Below are positions 52,613 to 63,689 of a stretch of DNA of 64,000 bases, piece by piece. The translations under genes were made by a program, and so were the position numbers. Every line of letters starts with the position of its first letter. Position 1 is the first letter of the stretch. Source of the DNA: Ichthyophis bannanicus (taxonomy: Eukaryota > Chordata > Amphibia > Gymnophiona > Ichthyophiidae); the NCBI GenBank assembly GCA_033557465.1, contig CM066043.1:109978278-110042277 (forward strand), read 5' to 3'. The notes under the pieces are model-generated. The model ran no database searches and had not been told where the DNA came from. It worked only from the letters and a program-made list of their open reading frames with translations.

Positions 52613-53160
52613 CCTTACAGGCTTCTGTTTGCAGGGCATATGTTTCCAGGGCGTCAATACGCTGGCTTCAGGGAGACCATGCTCCGGATAAGGAGGAAGA
52701 CTCTTCACCGGACGGCGCTAAGTTGGAGTCGGCAGCGGCTTATCTAGCGGATGCCTTTTATGATTTGGTAAGAATATCAGCGAAATCGATGGCGTCCGTC
52801 ATAGCAGCTAGTTTTCTCTGGTTGCGGAACTGGGCGGCAGATGCGTCATCTAAGGCCCGTCTCAGTAAGCTTCCCTACAAGGGCAAGCTGCTCTTTGGGG
52901 AGGCGTTGGAAAAGATTCTGAAAGATTTAGGCGATTCCAAGGGGGGACGCCTTCCCGAGGACCGGCCGAGAGCGGCTAAGATGCCTTCCTTGCAGAGAGG
53001 TCAAGGTCGCGATTTTCGCAGATTCCGGGGGTCCCGGTTTGCGCCTTATCAACGTGGACGTTTTGTAGCTAGAGGCCAATCCTTTCGTGGAGCCAGAGGG
53101 TTCAATAGGGGCTATTTCACCGCCCAGCACGCTTCAACAAAAAAGCCTCAAGGAGGGGAC
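52613..53160 (+). pseudogene. DIRS copy 3 gag, C-terminal part
   Basis: Continues in the +2 frame with LADAFYDLVRISAKSMASVI and WLRNWAADASSKARLSKLPY, then a Gly/Arg/Phe-rich basic tail (RGQGRDFRRFRGSRF and similar) that probably binds nucleic acid. Near 53130, around an A6 run, the frame changes again into the RT frame. Confidence 0.78.
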
Positions 53161-55074
53161 ACTGGTCCAGGCAGAGATTCCTGTGGGAGGTCGTTTGCAG
53201 GGGTTTCTCTCCGCCTGGGCCAGCATCACTACGGACCAGTGGGTGCTCGAGATTATCAGGGACGGCTATGCTCTGGAGTTCGCGCACCCACTGGGGGATG
53301 CTTTTGTAGCTTCCCCGTGCGGTCCTCTGGCAAAAAGGAAGGCAGTCAACGACACTTTAGGGCGTTTGTTGCGTCTTCAAGCAGTAGTACCAGTTCCCGC
53401 CGACCAGTGCGGCTTAGGTCGATACTCGATTTATTTTGTGGTTCCCAAGAAGGAAGGTTCTTTTCGGCCTATTCTAGATCTCAAGCTCGTGAATCATTGT
53501 TTGAGAGTGCCACATTTCCGGATGGAAACCTTACGTTCGGTAATCCGGTCGGTAAAACCGGGGGAATTTCTATCGTCCATAGATTTAACGGAAGCGTATT
53601 TGCATATTCCGATCCGGCGAGAACACCAGAGGTTTCTTCGGTTTGCGGTCCCCATGGGTCATTTTCAGTTCCGAGCCTTGCCGTTCGGTCTGGCTACCGC
53701 CCCCCCCCCCCCTTGTACCTTCACCAAGGTTATGGTGGTGGCGGCAGCGGCGCTACGGAAGGAAGGGATTCAGGTCCATCCGTATCTCGACGATTGGTTG
53801 ATAAGAGCTGCGTCGCGGGCAGAGTCTCTCGCGGCAACAGCCAGAGTTGTGGAATTTCTCGAGCAGCTCGAGCAAAGAGTCAGTTGCACCCAGGTCAGCA
53901 ATTGACTTATCTGGGGGCGTTATTCGATACCGACAAAGGCTCAGTTTTTCTTCCTGCGGAGAGAGTTCGAAAGATTTTCTCGCAAGTTACGACCTTTCTG
54001 CGCCTTCAGGCACCGACGGCTTGGAGATATTTGCAGGTGTTGGGGTTGATGGCGGCGGCCTTAGACCTAGTTCCATGGGCCAGAGCGCATATGCGGCCTC
54101 TTCAACAGGCCTTACTGGCGCGGTGGTCTCCGCAAGCTCATCCTCTCTCTCGGCGTCTGCCGTGTCCGGAGGAAGTGAAGGTCAGTCTGCAGTGGTGGTT
54201 GGTCCCTGCTCATCTGCAAGCGGGAATGCCGTTAGCCTTACCAGAATGGGTGTTACTCACCACAGATGCCAGCCTTTCCGGTTGGGGGGCGCATTGCTTG
54301 ACGCGGTTAGCGCAGGGCGTCTGGTCGACGGAGGAGAGTTTTTGGTCGATCAATCGGATGGAAATGCGGGCGGTTCGCTTAGTGCTCGTAGAGTTTGTCG
54401 ATCTGCTCGAGGGGCGGGCAGTTCGAGTCTTTTCTGACCACTTAGTGACCGTTTCGTACATCAACAAGCAAGGCGGCACGGGCAGTGTGACGCTTCTAGA
54501 GGAGAGTCACCAGCTGTTTCTCTGGGTGGAAAAGCATCTGGCAGCGATTTCAGCAGCTCATGTGGCAGGAAAAGACAATATTCAGGCGGATTATCTCAGT
54601 CGGAATGCCATAGATCCAGGAGAGTGGGAACTAAATTGGGCAGTTTTTCACGACCTCACGCTGAGGTGGGGTCAGCCCGTTCTAGATCTCATGGCCACTC
54701 AAGCAAATGCCAAAGCGGCTCGATTTTACAGCAGGCGCAGGGAGCGCATGTCGGAGGGTCTCGATGGTCTGGTTCAGTCCTGGCCGCCGAGTCAGCTGCT
54801 TTATGTCTTCCCTCCATGGCCGCTGATAGGTCGAACAGTACAAAGAATAGCAAACTACAAGGGGATGGTGATCCTCATTGCTCCGGATTGGCCTCGGCGC
54901 CCGTGGTATGCCGATCTAATGCGGCTGCTGGTGGCTCCGCCTTGGAGGTTACCCGCTCGGGTAAATCTGTTGTCTCAAGGTCCCATATTAATGCCGCAGG
55001 TGGATCGGTTCTTGCTTACGGCTTGGCTCTTGAGAGGAAACGCTTACTTCGTAAAGGATATTCACAATCTGTGA
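53161..55074 (+). pseudogene. DIRS copy 3 RT / RNase H / methylase-like polyprotein
   Basis: The first half (frame starting around 53087) has YFVVPKKEGSFRPILDLKLV, SSIDLTEAYLHIPI and the active site HPYLDDWLIRA (about 53785-53815). A C14 run at 53699-53712 adds residues within the LATAP...FTKV motif without changing frame. Near 53870 a few codons are lost and the frame shifts. RNase H follows: LTTDASLSGWG, NRMEMRAVRL and FSDHLVTVSYINK, where Asp is kept. LDLMATQANAKAARFYSR with LYVFPPWPLIGR is the methylase-like region. It ends in TGA at 55072-55074. Confidence 0.87.
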
Positions 55075-56087
55075 TAGACACTCTGCTTCGGTCGAGGAAG
55101 AACTCTACTTCATTAGCGTACATTCGAGTTTGGCGCGTTTTTGAGGCATGGTGTGGGGATCAACGGGTTCGGCCTTCGGCAGTGCAACTACCAGATGTCT
55201 TAGCTTTCCTTCAGGACGGGCTTGACAAAGGTCTAGCCCTCAACACTCTTAAGGTGCAGCTGGCGGCGCTAGCCTGTTATAGAGGGAAAGTGCAAGGTCG
55301 TTCTCTTTCCTCGCATCCGGATGTACGAAGGTTTCTTAGGGCGGCCAAGTTCATTCGACCTCCAGTTCGGCAAGTGGTTCCTCCGTGGGACTTGAATTTG
55401 GTGTTGGAGGCTATGACGCAGCCGCCGTTTGAGTCCAAGGCTCCGGGTAGCCTTCGGGAGCTTTCATGGAAAACTGCTTTTTTAGTTGCCTTGTGTTCCG
55501 TGCGTAGAGTTTCGGATTTGCAGGCGCTCTCGTGCAGGGAACCATGCCTACAGTTTTCAGCAGAACGGGTAGTGTTGAGACCGGTACCGTCCTTTCTGCC
55601 TAAGGTGGTCTCTAGTTTTCATCTAAATCAAACAGTTTTCCTTCCTACTTTTCGTCCGCGTGAAGGAGAAAAATGGGATCGGTCGCTGAAGAGGCTGGAT
55701 TTGGGACGTGTGTTGCAAAAATATCTGAAGGAGACGAAGTCGTTTCGAAAGTCGGACCGGTTATTCGTCTTGTTTGGGGGTTCGGCTAAAGGGAGAGCGG
55801 CGACCAAGGCTTCTATCGCTCGTTGGGTGAAGCATGCTATTCGGGCAGCTTACCAAACAAAGGGCTTGGCGGCCCCAGTGGGGCTCAGAGCGCATTCTAC
55901 TAGGAGTCAGGCGACTTCGTGGGTGGAATATGCCTTGATTCCGCCGGTGGATATCTGTAGAGCGGCTATATGGTCTTCTTTACATACGTTTGCTAGGCAC
56001 TATCGGTTGGATGTTCAGGCAAGGGCAGATGCGGCAGTTGGGGCCTCGGCGGTGGTAGCGGGGCTCGCAGGACCCTCCCGGTTGTAA
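54950..56087 (+). CDS. DIRS copy 3 tyrosine recombinase, intact
   Basis: The frame overlaps the end of pol by more than 100 bases and is open from far upstream, so the exact start is uncertain. The core-binding part is SLAYIRVWRVFEAWCGDQRV. Catalytic residues: Arg in CSVRRVSDL (about 55500), the H-x-x-R box LRAHSTRSQATSW (about 55890-55920), ICRAAIWSSLHT, and Tyr in FARHYRLDV (about 55995). The stop codon is at 56085-56087, just before the ICR. With all catalytic residues and no stop codon, this is the strongest candidate for a still-functional enzyme in the window. Confidence 0.88.
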
Positions 56088-56104
56088 GTACTGCTTTGGT
56101 ACTG

Positions 56105-56215
56105 CCCTACTTTCCTGGACTGGCCCGGAGAGACGAATAGGAAGGAGAAATTAGACCTTACCTGCTAATTGTCTTTCCTTGAGTTCTCTCCGGGCCAGTC
56201 CAGGACCCTCCCATG
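56105..56215. repeat. Internal complementary region of DIRS copy 3
   Basis: Positions 56105 to about 56142 are the complement of the element's left end (TTTCCTGGACTGGCCCGGAG, then ACGAATAGGAA). From about 56142 to 56215 they are the complement of the right end (GGAGAAATTAGACCTTACCT, then CTTGAGTTCTCTCCGGGCC). It is located immediately after the recombinase gene, the same place as in family A. Confidence 0.94.
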
Positions 56216-56474
56216 GTTCTCTGCGAGTATGCAAGTGATTACTGTCCTCGGCACAAAGATGTTCCACTCATAACGGGTTGCCTAGCTGGTGGCCGGAGCT
56301 GGGGACATTGATGAAATTGGAAAGAGAATTGTTGCCGACAAAAAAAAAAAAAAAAGGGAAAACAGGGGAGTTCCTGTTTAAGTACACTTTTTAGGAGTAT
56401 CTCGGAATTCCTTTGAGGTATTTGTTATTTTGTTCCAGTTTAGTATGTTTTTAGGCACACTGCTTTGATACCAT

Positions 56475-56604
56475 AAGACTGATGGACTCTCTCGGACACC
56501 AGGGGGAGCTAGTACGCCTGTCAGCAAAGAGTTTTCAGTTCTTTTCAGCCCTCAGCTGCTAGAGGAGGTTGACTACCCTACTTTCCTGGACTGGCCCGGA
56601 GAGA
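56475..56604. repeat. Right inverted terminal repeat of DIRS copy 3
   Basis: Complement of 50947-51077. The extension 56605-56647 beyond the repeat is unique to this end and contains CAG|GTAAGT at 56625-56633, 14 bases before the element ends. Confidence 0.92.
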
Positions 56605-56647
56605 ACTCAAGGAAAGACAATTAGCAGGTAAGTTCTAATTTCTCCTT

Positions 56648-56713
56648 GTGAGCCCTTCAGGGACAAGGGGAAAATATATACAGTGCATGAATGTACACTG
56701 CTTTAACTGGTAA
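56648..56713 (+). mobile_element. SINE 3' part, continuation of 50805-50937
   Basis: GTGAGCCCTTCAGGGACAAG and then ATATACAGTGCATGAATG complete the SINE body interrupted by DIRS copy 3. The ERV-A LTR begins inside it at 56714. Confidence 0.8.
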
Positions 56714-57241
56714 TGTGGCAGGCTATGGCCTATAATAGTCTGCAAATATGAAAGGCCTGTAAGTTAGGCCCTGATTCCAACCCCCATCTTAGTAAGAACT
56801 AAAAATCTGTAAAAGTCTGAGAAAGCTGTTTTAAACTGCTTAATAAGGAGTCTTCAGGAATACATAAATCTTCCATTATTCTTTTGTGTTCTGATAATAG
56901 AAATGTTTCAATACATGCATTCCTAGAGCTAGAAACTACCTCGGAGCAGGATAGTATCAATGCCTAGAAACTGTACCTTTGTTAGAACAGTTTGGGAAGG
57001 GGGATCAGGGAGCTAGGCCCAGAGAGGGCCCCTGATTGGACAAATGCAGGGGGCGTTGAGACCAATAGAAAGTCTGCATGTATCAAACTGAAAAGGAATG
57101 TATAAAATGAATATGTTTCTGTAAGAGCTTTGCTCAGTCCTTTTTGAAGCTTTGACTATCTGAGCCTTGTGCACAATAAATTGACTTGGATCTTTGAACT
57201 GACTCCTGGTATTATTTATTGCATGCTTATCAGCTGCTACA
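56714..57241 (+). mobile_element. ERV-A 5' LTR
   Basis: 528 bp, TGTGGCAGGC to GCTGCTACA. TATAAAATG lies near 57102, and CACAATAAATTGACTTGGA gives the polyadenylation signal. R/U5 shares ACTCCTGGTATT with the other two LTRs. Homologous to 24565-25121 and 18051-18705. Confidence 0.88.
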
Positions 57242-57247
57242 TATTCT

Positions 57248-57265
57248 TGGTGTGTTGACCGGGAA
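57248..57265 (+). other. ERV-A primer binding site, tRNA-Gly type
   Basis: TGGTGTGTTGACCGGGAA, six bases after the LTR. It has three differences from the tRNA-Gly complement and two from the ERV-B site, consistent with decay of the same primer type. Confidence 0.68.
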
Positions 57266-59100
57266 TGTGTGAGTGGAGGATGGTATGCAAGTGAATATAC
57301 CACGACTTCTCGCCTCCAGATTTGGCCCAGTTGGAACTGTGTCCGTCCGAAGCGGGGGAATTCTCTGGTGCTACCGGTCTTATGCATCGGAGAGGGTTCC
57401 GCCTTGCCTCGGCAGGCCACTGGGTCCAGCTGGCCAACACCTCCGAACCCAAGGGGAGTCCAGGATCAAACCCAAGAACTGATTTTGTATCGGGAACCGG
57501 ATCCGGTGAGTAAAAAACCTTGGGCATTTGAGTATGTGAGCCTGGGGAACGTCTTGCATGAGTATGCGAGACTGGGATAGTCAGTGAAGCCTGGGGAAAA
57601 GCCTTGCATGAGTATGCGAGACTAATTTGGTATAGACTAACTGGGAAAAGTCTTGCATGAGTGCACGAGACAAGAGAGCTTGATCACCTCTCAAGGGCGG
57701 TCCTAGTACGCTCCGCATAAGGGTTAGCGGAGCAGAAGCCATCGACCCTTTGTTGGGATAGTCAGTCAGTAAAACGCTGGGCATTTGAAAAATGATTTCT
57801 TGATGCTGGTATGACTGCGTGAATGAGAGGCCTTGAAACATAAGACCAAGTGAGAGCGGACTCCTGAGTAGCGCAGTTCCTGGCCAGGCGACTGCGCCCA
57901 GGTCGCGAAAAGGAGGAAGCGTTTGGTGTTTGTCTGTCCTTACTGTTTGTTGTTTGTATCTGATTTTTGTTATCTGTTGAAACCGCGGGTTTCCCTTCTG
58001 GTATAATGTAAGATTATTCTGTTGGGTAATTTGTGAAACAGTTTACCGATTAAGGAATAGTATTAAGAGAAGAAGAAAGAAGAAGGAAAAACCAACTCAG
58101 GAGTCACTTTTAAGTAAAGACAGCTGTCTCACTAATTTCAGGTTTTTCTTCAGCAGAGCGTGAGACTGGCAAGCAGAGAGAGAAGGGGCGTGTCTGTAGA
58201 AAGGAATGTTTAGTATCTTTTAACCCTGTGAAGGCTTATTTTCAACATTCTGCAGCTGGGTTAATTTGTGCTTATTTCAGGAAAATTGTACCTGTTTTAT
58301 TCAATATGTTCTAATAGTGATGTTCCTTCTGCTATGGTCATGTATTATATATCATTTAATAGGAATGTTTAGTCAGAATTTTGGATCCCGACAGTTTTGG
58401 GCTCAGCCTGGAAAGGGTTAAGTTCTTATTAACCCCTTTTTAGCTCCTCAACTGTTCTTGTAAATGATAGATAAATTAAGGAAACTGCTTTTGTTTTTCC
58501 TTTGACTTACGAAGTAGAGGTTAAGAACCCTGACAGGACTATGAAGCATCCCGAGCCAGTAGTTACCAGATCACGATTTGAAAGTGATTTAAATCCTGAG
58601 TGAATGAGGAGTTAATCGTGCTTGAATTCTAATTCCTGATATACTGTGGCAAGCACCTCATAGAGGACATACACTTATTGTTAATAAAAATAAAAAAGGA
58701 AGAAAAAGGGGTGTATATGTATTCCAGATATCCACCCACTTTATGAAAAAAGTATCTGGAATGTCCTTTGAATATCTGCTTCCTAAACTGTAAGATTTAA
58801 AATAATTTCTTTTGCAGAGACATTGTTCAGCTTAAATGTTGATTACGGCTGGCAGTTAGTTCCATGCTAAGTATTTTTATTCCAGTCATACGTAACAGAT
58901 ATGTGGCCATTATGTTAGGAGCCATAGTTCTTTCTATTGGAATTGTTGTTATAACATGTTGCAAAATAATAGTTTTATATTTTAAGGACTTTATCTAAAT
59001 TGTTCCTATTTAGAATGAGCACACACATCCATTCTGTTTAGTCCTCAGGAAAATGCAGCCTGACTGCCCGCCCCCTCTGTCTGTTGTCAAGTACGACACC
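57266..59100 (+). other. ERV-A untranslated leader with triple direct repeat
   Basis: No coding region recognised. Three copies of CTTGCATGAGTATGCGAGAC or a close variant start at 57553, 57603 and 57652, about 50 bp apart. The leader is much longer than that of ERV-B (about 0.8 kb). The extra part after about 58000 is AT-rich and may include an unrelated insertion. Confidence 0.6.
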
Positions 59101-60640
59101 ATGGGGGGGGGGGTCGGAGTCCACGCAGATTCTGTTGAAATGTATGACTAGGAATTTTAGCAAGGGATTTGCTGGAGACTACGGAATTAAAATGTCTCCG
59201 TCCCTATTAGAAATGCTCTGTGAAAAGGAGTGGCCAGTGTTAGCTACTTCATGGCCCCGTGAGGGCACCTTTGATGTTAATGTAGTTTCCCGTGTTCATC
59301 AGATTGTGCAAAAAATGTTCCCTGATCAGTTCCCCTACATAGACTCCTGGTTAAATGTTTGTGGGGAAAAAAAAGGAAGAAAAAGGAAAAAAAACCCTCC
59401 TGGAATAAGCGTTGCTATGAGGAACAGCGTAGGAGATTGGTAGCAACCACAAGGGGGTGGGGGCCGGAAGTCTGGAAAGGGAAAAAAAAAAAAAAGCTGC
59501 CTGTTTATTCTGCCCCAGAATCTCCAGACATTCCACTCTGTCCGTCCCAGTATCTTTATAGGCCAGTCCCCTCAGCTCTGCCACCACCCCGGGCAGAGTC
59601 TGGGGCAGGGGGGGACACCTCCCTGCAGATGTACCCCAAGTAGTTCACCAGCCACCTCCGCAGCAGGAGGACGTGCAGCCCCTCTTAACCTGAAGCCCCG
59701 GCTCAGTTTAAAGTACTCTGAGTGGGCCACAGTCCACCGATGATACTACAAGCAGGGATTCATTTGCCAGTTCAGGGTCACTCACAGCCAGCGCCCAAGA
59801 ACATGAAGTGGAACCCAGACAATCCCGATTGCCGTATGCCTTCAGAAGTACAACTACCAGTAAAAGGGATGGTCACGTTATACCATTGCGCCAGGTCCAG
59901 GGCCTACCCACCCTTAATACCGAAGGCCAGCCGCCCAGCCTTGTTTATGTGCCTTTTTCCACCACTGATTTACTGAACTAACAGACGCATTATGCCTCCT
60001 ACACTGAGAAGCCTTAGGATTTGATTGAACTAATGAACAGTATTATGCAGACCCATCAGCCTTGATGGCCCCAAGAGGGATCCAAATAGTGCAGGCAGCC
60101 CTCACTATATACCCCATGCGATCCAGCAGCCCAGGAGAATTCGCGTATGGTAAACGCAGCTTTTGTCAGTCAGTCCCAGAGAGATATAAAACAAAAATTA
60201 CAGAAATTGGATGGATTTGCGGGCATGAATACAGCCCAGTTAATGGAAGTTGCTCAGAAAGTATTTGTGAATCGTGAAAATGAAGGTGACAGAGAAAGTG
60301 AACGTAAAATGAAGAAGAAAGCAGATCTTCTTGCTGCTGCTTTAGTTGAACGACGTGGAGGAGGTTTTCCTAATTGAAGGAGCAGAGAACGTGGAAGGGG
60401 TCGTGAAAATAATCGGCCTCCACTGGGTGCAAATCAGTGCGCCCATTGCAGAGAAAAAGGACATTAGAGAAGTGAATGCCCGTATTTTGACTCCACCCCC
60501 AGGAGGGGAGGAGGGAGTACTTGGAGAACAGGAGGCCGATTTCAGAGTCATGGAAGAATGGATCATGCACGGTTCCAGTGAGAAAGGGAAGAAGCTATTA
60601 AGGGAGTGGCAGTTGCAACGGGCTATGACATAAAGTAAGA
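59101..60640 (+). pseudogene. ERV-A gag, heavily broken
   Basis: The ATG at 59101 is followed by an 11-G run that throws the frame. The matrix-like domain is readable from about 59120 (FAGDYGIKMSPSLLEMLCE). The capsid is in pieces with a large deletion between about 60040 and 60140. The C-terminal coiled basic segment is at 60147-60377. The zinc-knuckle Trp codon is a TAG (about 60469). Several A-rich and G-rich homopolymers have expanded. No functional protein is possible. Confidence 0.82.
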
Positions 60641-61330
60641 CTAGGCCAGACCGGGCTCCAAGTTCACCCTGGGTCCCCAGGAGCCTATGGTCAGTTTGAA
60701 AATAGGGGACCAATATATGGACTTTATGGGGGATACAGGAGCAGAATACTAAAGCCAGTAGCCCCTTTGTCTTCTCGATGCATCACCATTGTCAGAGCTA
60801 CTAGGGCTAAGGCCACTAAGCCTTTTCTGCAGAACCGCATGTGTGAACTAGGGGGACAGAAAATAACGCACCAGTTCCTGTATATGCCTGAATGCCCTAT
60901 TCCACTTTTGGGCCGAGATATGCTTGCAAAGCTCCAGGCACAGATATCCTTTGCTGAAGGGGGAGGAATGCAAATGACTGTGAACCCAAAGCCAGCTGGA
61001 TTGATGGTGCTGACTGTTCCCCGAGAAGAAGAATGGCGGTTTTACAGCGTATCTCCAACCAAGCCAGCTAGTTCCTATATACCCACCAACCTTATAGCCC
61101 CGCCTGAAGTATGGGCAGAAGATAATCCACCTGGCCTAGCGAAGAACATAGCCCCTGTCATTGTCACCCTCAAGCCAGGAGCGGAACCAGTGCATGTGAA
61201 GCAATATCCTCTTCCCCGACCAGCTAATGAAACTATTGAAGTATGGACTTCTCAAGGAGTGCCAGTCACCTTGGAACACCCCCCCCCCCCCTTCTCCCAG
61301 TCAAGAAACCTGAGACAGGGGATTACCGCC
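60641..61330 (+). pseudogene. ERV-A protease and RT N terminus
   Basis: A TAG at about 60643 precedes the protease, in the same position as in ERV-B. The active-site GDTGAEY is followed by a stop. The C-terminal LLGRDMLAKLQ is at about 60910. The RT N terminus (PPGLAKNIAPVIVTLKPGAE) runs open to about 61270, where a C11 run shifts the frame. Confidence 0.8.
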
Positions 61331-61852
61331 CAGTACAAGATCTGAGGCGAGTGAATGATGCAGCTGAAACTATACACCCAGTGGTACCAAAATCCTTATA
61401 CTCTCTTGGGACTGATCCCCGCTGAGGCTACTCATTTCACCATCCTGGACCTGAAAGAGGCCTTCTTCTGTATATACCTAGCCCCTACCAGTCAACTTTT
61501 GTTTGCTTTTGAATGGCAAGACCCCACAACAGGAAGGAAGGGCCAACTCACCTGGACTCGATTACCTCAAGGATTCACCTACTCTCTTTAGTGCTGCCCT
61601 GAATCAAGATCTTTCAAGTTATTCAGTGAACCCAGGACGAAGGGTTCTTCTTCAGTATGTGGACAACTTGCTCATAGCCACAAATTTAGAAAGTGAATGT
61701 CTACAAGCCACCAGTGAACTCTTGCACCTTTTAAATGAGGCTGGATACAAAGTCTCAAGAGCCAAGGCGCAATTATGTCAAACAAGTTAAATACCTAGGA
61801 TTCCAGTTATCCAGCGGAATACAACGCTTGGGACCAGAACGCAAAGAAGCTG
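61331..61852 (+). pseudogene. ERV-A reverse transcriptase palm
   Basis: Segments in several frames: [12 protein letters not shown] with a frameshift, then [17 protein letters not shown] and the active-site motif, which reads YVDNLL, with the second catalytic Asp replaced by Asn (about 61657-61668). It is cut at 61852 by the solo LTR. ERV-B keeps YVDD at this place. Confidence 0.85.
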
Positions 61853-62709
61853 TGTATTACTAATTAAAGATTTATTTGGATTTTTGGATCAGCAAAGATA
61901 TTGTACTTTACTTTGCAAAGAAATTACAAGAAAATTGAACTCATGAGCCATTCTGCCTGTGAGGACTCATGCTGAACCAATTTGCTAGCTCAGAGACCAA
62001 AGCTGTATTTACAGTCTAGTGAGAGATCTTTACACATCTGGCCTGGGGAGTGTTAAAAGGCCAGAGAGGGAGACAGAATTCTTCCCTTGGCCTTTGAACA
62101 ATTCTCTTGGCCAATATAGAAACATTTGCCTAGCCAATGTAGATAATGTAGAAGCTTTGAGCTGCTTCTAAAACCATGGGGGGTGTCTCCCTTGGCTGGA
62201 AAAAGCTGGATGAGTGACTCAGCAGCTAACATTTTTTTTCATGCTGGTCACGAGCACAGATTTGGCCCTGGCCAATCCTGATTTGAGCATGCAGCATATG
62301 TTAACCAATGAATTGTAATATCATGCAGCAGGCACGATCTTAGTTAAGGTACTTTAGGGGGACTCTCAGAAGGAAAGATGGGACTGCAACTGATATACGA
62401 GGCAAGCGTGTCTCTGTAGTTTTTTTCCGGATTTTCCTCCTGAGAGTGATTGCTGAACAGTCCCCCACCTGGAGTGATGAGCTATAATATCCGGTAAAAG
62501 TATTAATGCTTACCTTTGTGCTTAATCATTATTCTAAAAGGACTCAATCTAATAAAAGCATATTGTATTTGCTAAAGTGTCTGTGCCTAGTCTGTGAGCT
62601 AGGTGAGTGACAGGGTTAACTCATACTGTATTTGCCAGAATATTTATGCCTAGTCAGTGAGCTAAGTGAGTGACAGGGTCAAAGGAAAAGCGTAGAACTT
62701 GGCAATACA
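61853..62709 (+). mobile_element. Solo LTR of a second LTR-retroelement family inside ERV-A pol
   Basis: 857 bp beginning TGTATTAC and ending GCAATACA, so the ends are perfect short inverted repeats except for one base. AGCTG flanks both sides (61848-61852 and 62710-62714), a 5-bp target duplication that exactly restores pol when removed. AATAAAAGCATATTG at about 62550 is a plausible polyadenylation signal. Near the 3' side a segment of about 60 bp occurs twice (TGCCTAGTCTGTGAGCTAGG at about 62584 and TGCCTAGTCAGTGAGCTAAG at about 62647). It has no similarity to the ERV-A LTR. Orientation is inferred from the polyadenylation signal. Confidence 0.85.
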
Positions 62710-62714
62710 AGCTG

Positions 62715-63660
62715 TATGCAGTATTCCTACTCCAACCACCAGGAGGCAAGTGAGAGCCTTCTTGGGTGCTGCAGGATACTGTCGTATATGGATCCCCAAT
62801 TTCGCTCTGCTGGCAAAACCCTTGTATCAAGCTACCAAAGGAATGGGAAAATCTCCAATGGAGTGGGGACTTGAACAGGATGCAGCATTCCAATCTGAAA
62901 AGCGCTCTGATGTTATCACCAGCTCTGGGTCTACCAGATGTCCAGAAACCTTTCTGTCTCTATGTCCATGAGTCACAAGGAAATGCTCTAGGGGTACTGA
63001 CTCAATCTCTTGGATCTTGGCAACGGCCAGTAGCCTATTTGTCAAAACAATTGGATGTAGTTGCAAAAGGCTGGCCCCCTTGTTTGAGAGCTGTTGCAGC
63101 CACAGCCCTCCTAGTGAACGAAGCAGACAAACTCGCTCTGGGACAAAATCTTCAAGTTACTGTACCACATTCTGTTCTGACCCTCATGGAACACAAAGGA
63201 AGTTTCTGGCTCACAAATTCACGAATGTTGAAGTATCAGAGTATGTTGTGTGAAAACCCCCAGATACAATTGAAGGTCAGTCAAGCTCTGAATCCTGCTA
63301 CGTTGCTCCCAGTTGGTCCTGGCCCCCCTGATCATGACTGTTTAGAAATTATGGACACTGTATTCTCAAGTCGCCCGGATTTGACTGATATTCCTTTGGA
63401 GAACCCAGAACCGACTTTCTTTATGGATGGAAGCAGTCTTGTCATCAATGGACATTGTTGTGCCGGGTATGCAGTGGTGATCCTTGATCTGGTAGTTGAG
63501 TCCACAGCTCTGGCCCCAGGAACTTCAGGACAGAAAGCTGAACTGATAGCCCTCACTAGAGCACTGACAATAGGAAAAGGGCTCTGTCTAAATGTGTACC
63601 CAGATTACAAGTATGCCCTTACAACTTTGCATGCACATGGGGCCCTGTACAAAGAATGAG
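62715..63660 (+). pseudogene. ERV-A RNase H region
   Basis: Thumb/connection (GYCRIWIPNFALLAKPLYQA) with a frameshift near 62900, then a long open stretch through SVLTLMEHKGSFWLTNSRML to RNase H. The acidic residues are in FMDGSSLVING and QKAELIALTRAL. The third motif reads VYPDYKYAL where ERV-B has VYTDSKYAF. It ends in a TGA at 63657-63659. Confidence 0.85.
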
Positions 63661-63689
63661 GGTTGATAACCTCAGGAAGCAAGTCCATT

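Larger units (their letters stand above)
50938..56647 (+). mobile_element. DIRS retrotransposon copy 3 (family B), full length
   Basis: About 5.7 kb, coding on the plus strand. Inverted terminal repeats are at 50947-51077 and 56475-56604, with outer extensions unique to each end. Gag, RT/RNase H, a methylase-like region and a recombinase follow, with the ICR at 56105-56215. It is clearly DIRS but a different family from copies 1 and 2: termini are unrelated and gag is not alignable by eye. It is inserted in a SINE with no target duplication apart from one or two ambiguous T bases. It has frameshifts near 52600, 53130 and 53870, and an intact recombinase. Confidence 0.95.

Noticed and set aside
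53125..53145. Possible programmed frameshift at the A6G run in DIRS copy 3
   Set aside because: The zero-frame codons look like a slippery heptamer, but the RT frame needs a +1 (or -2) shift, and family A has gag and pol in one frame. A plain indel is simpler.
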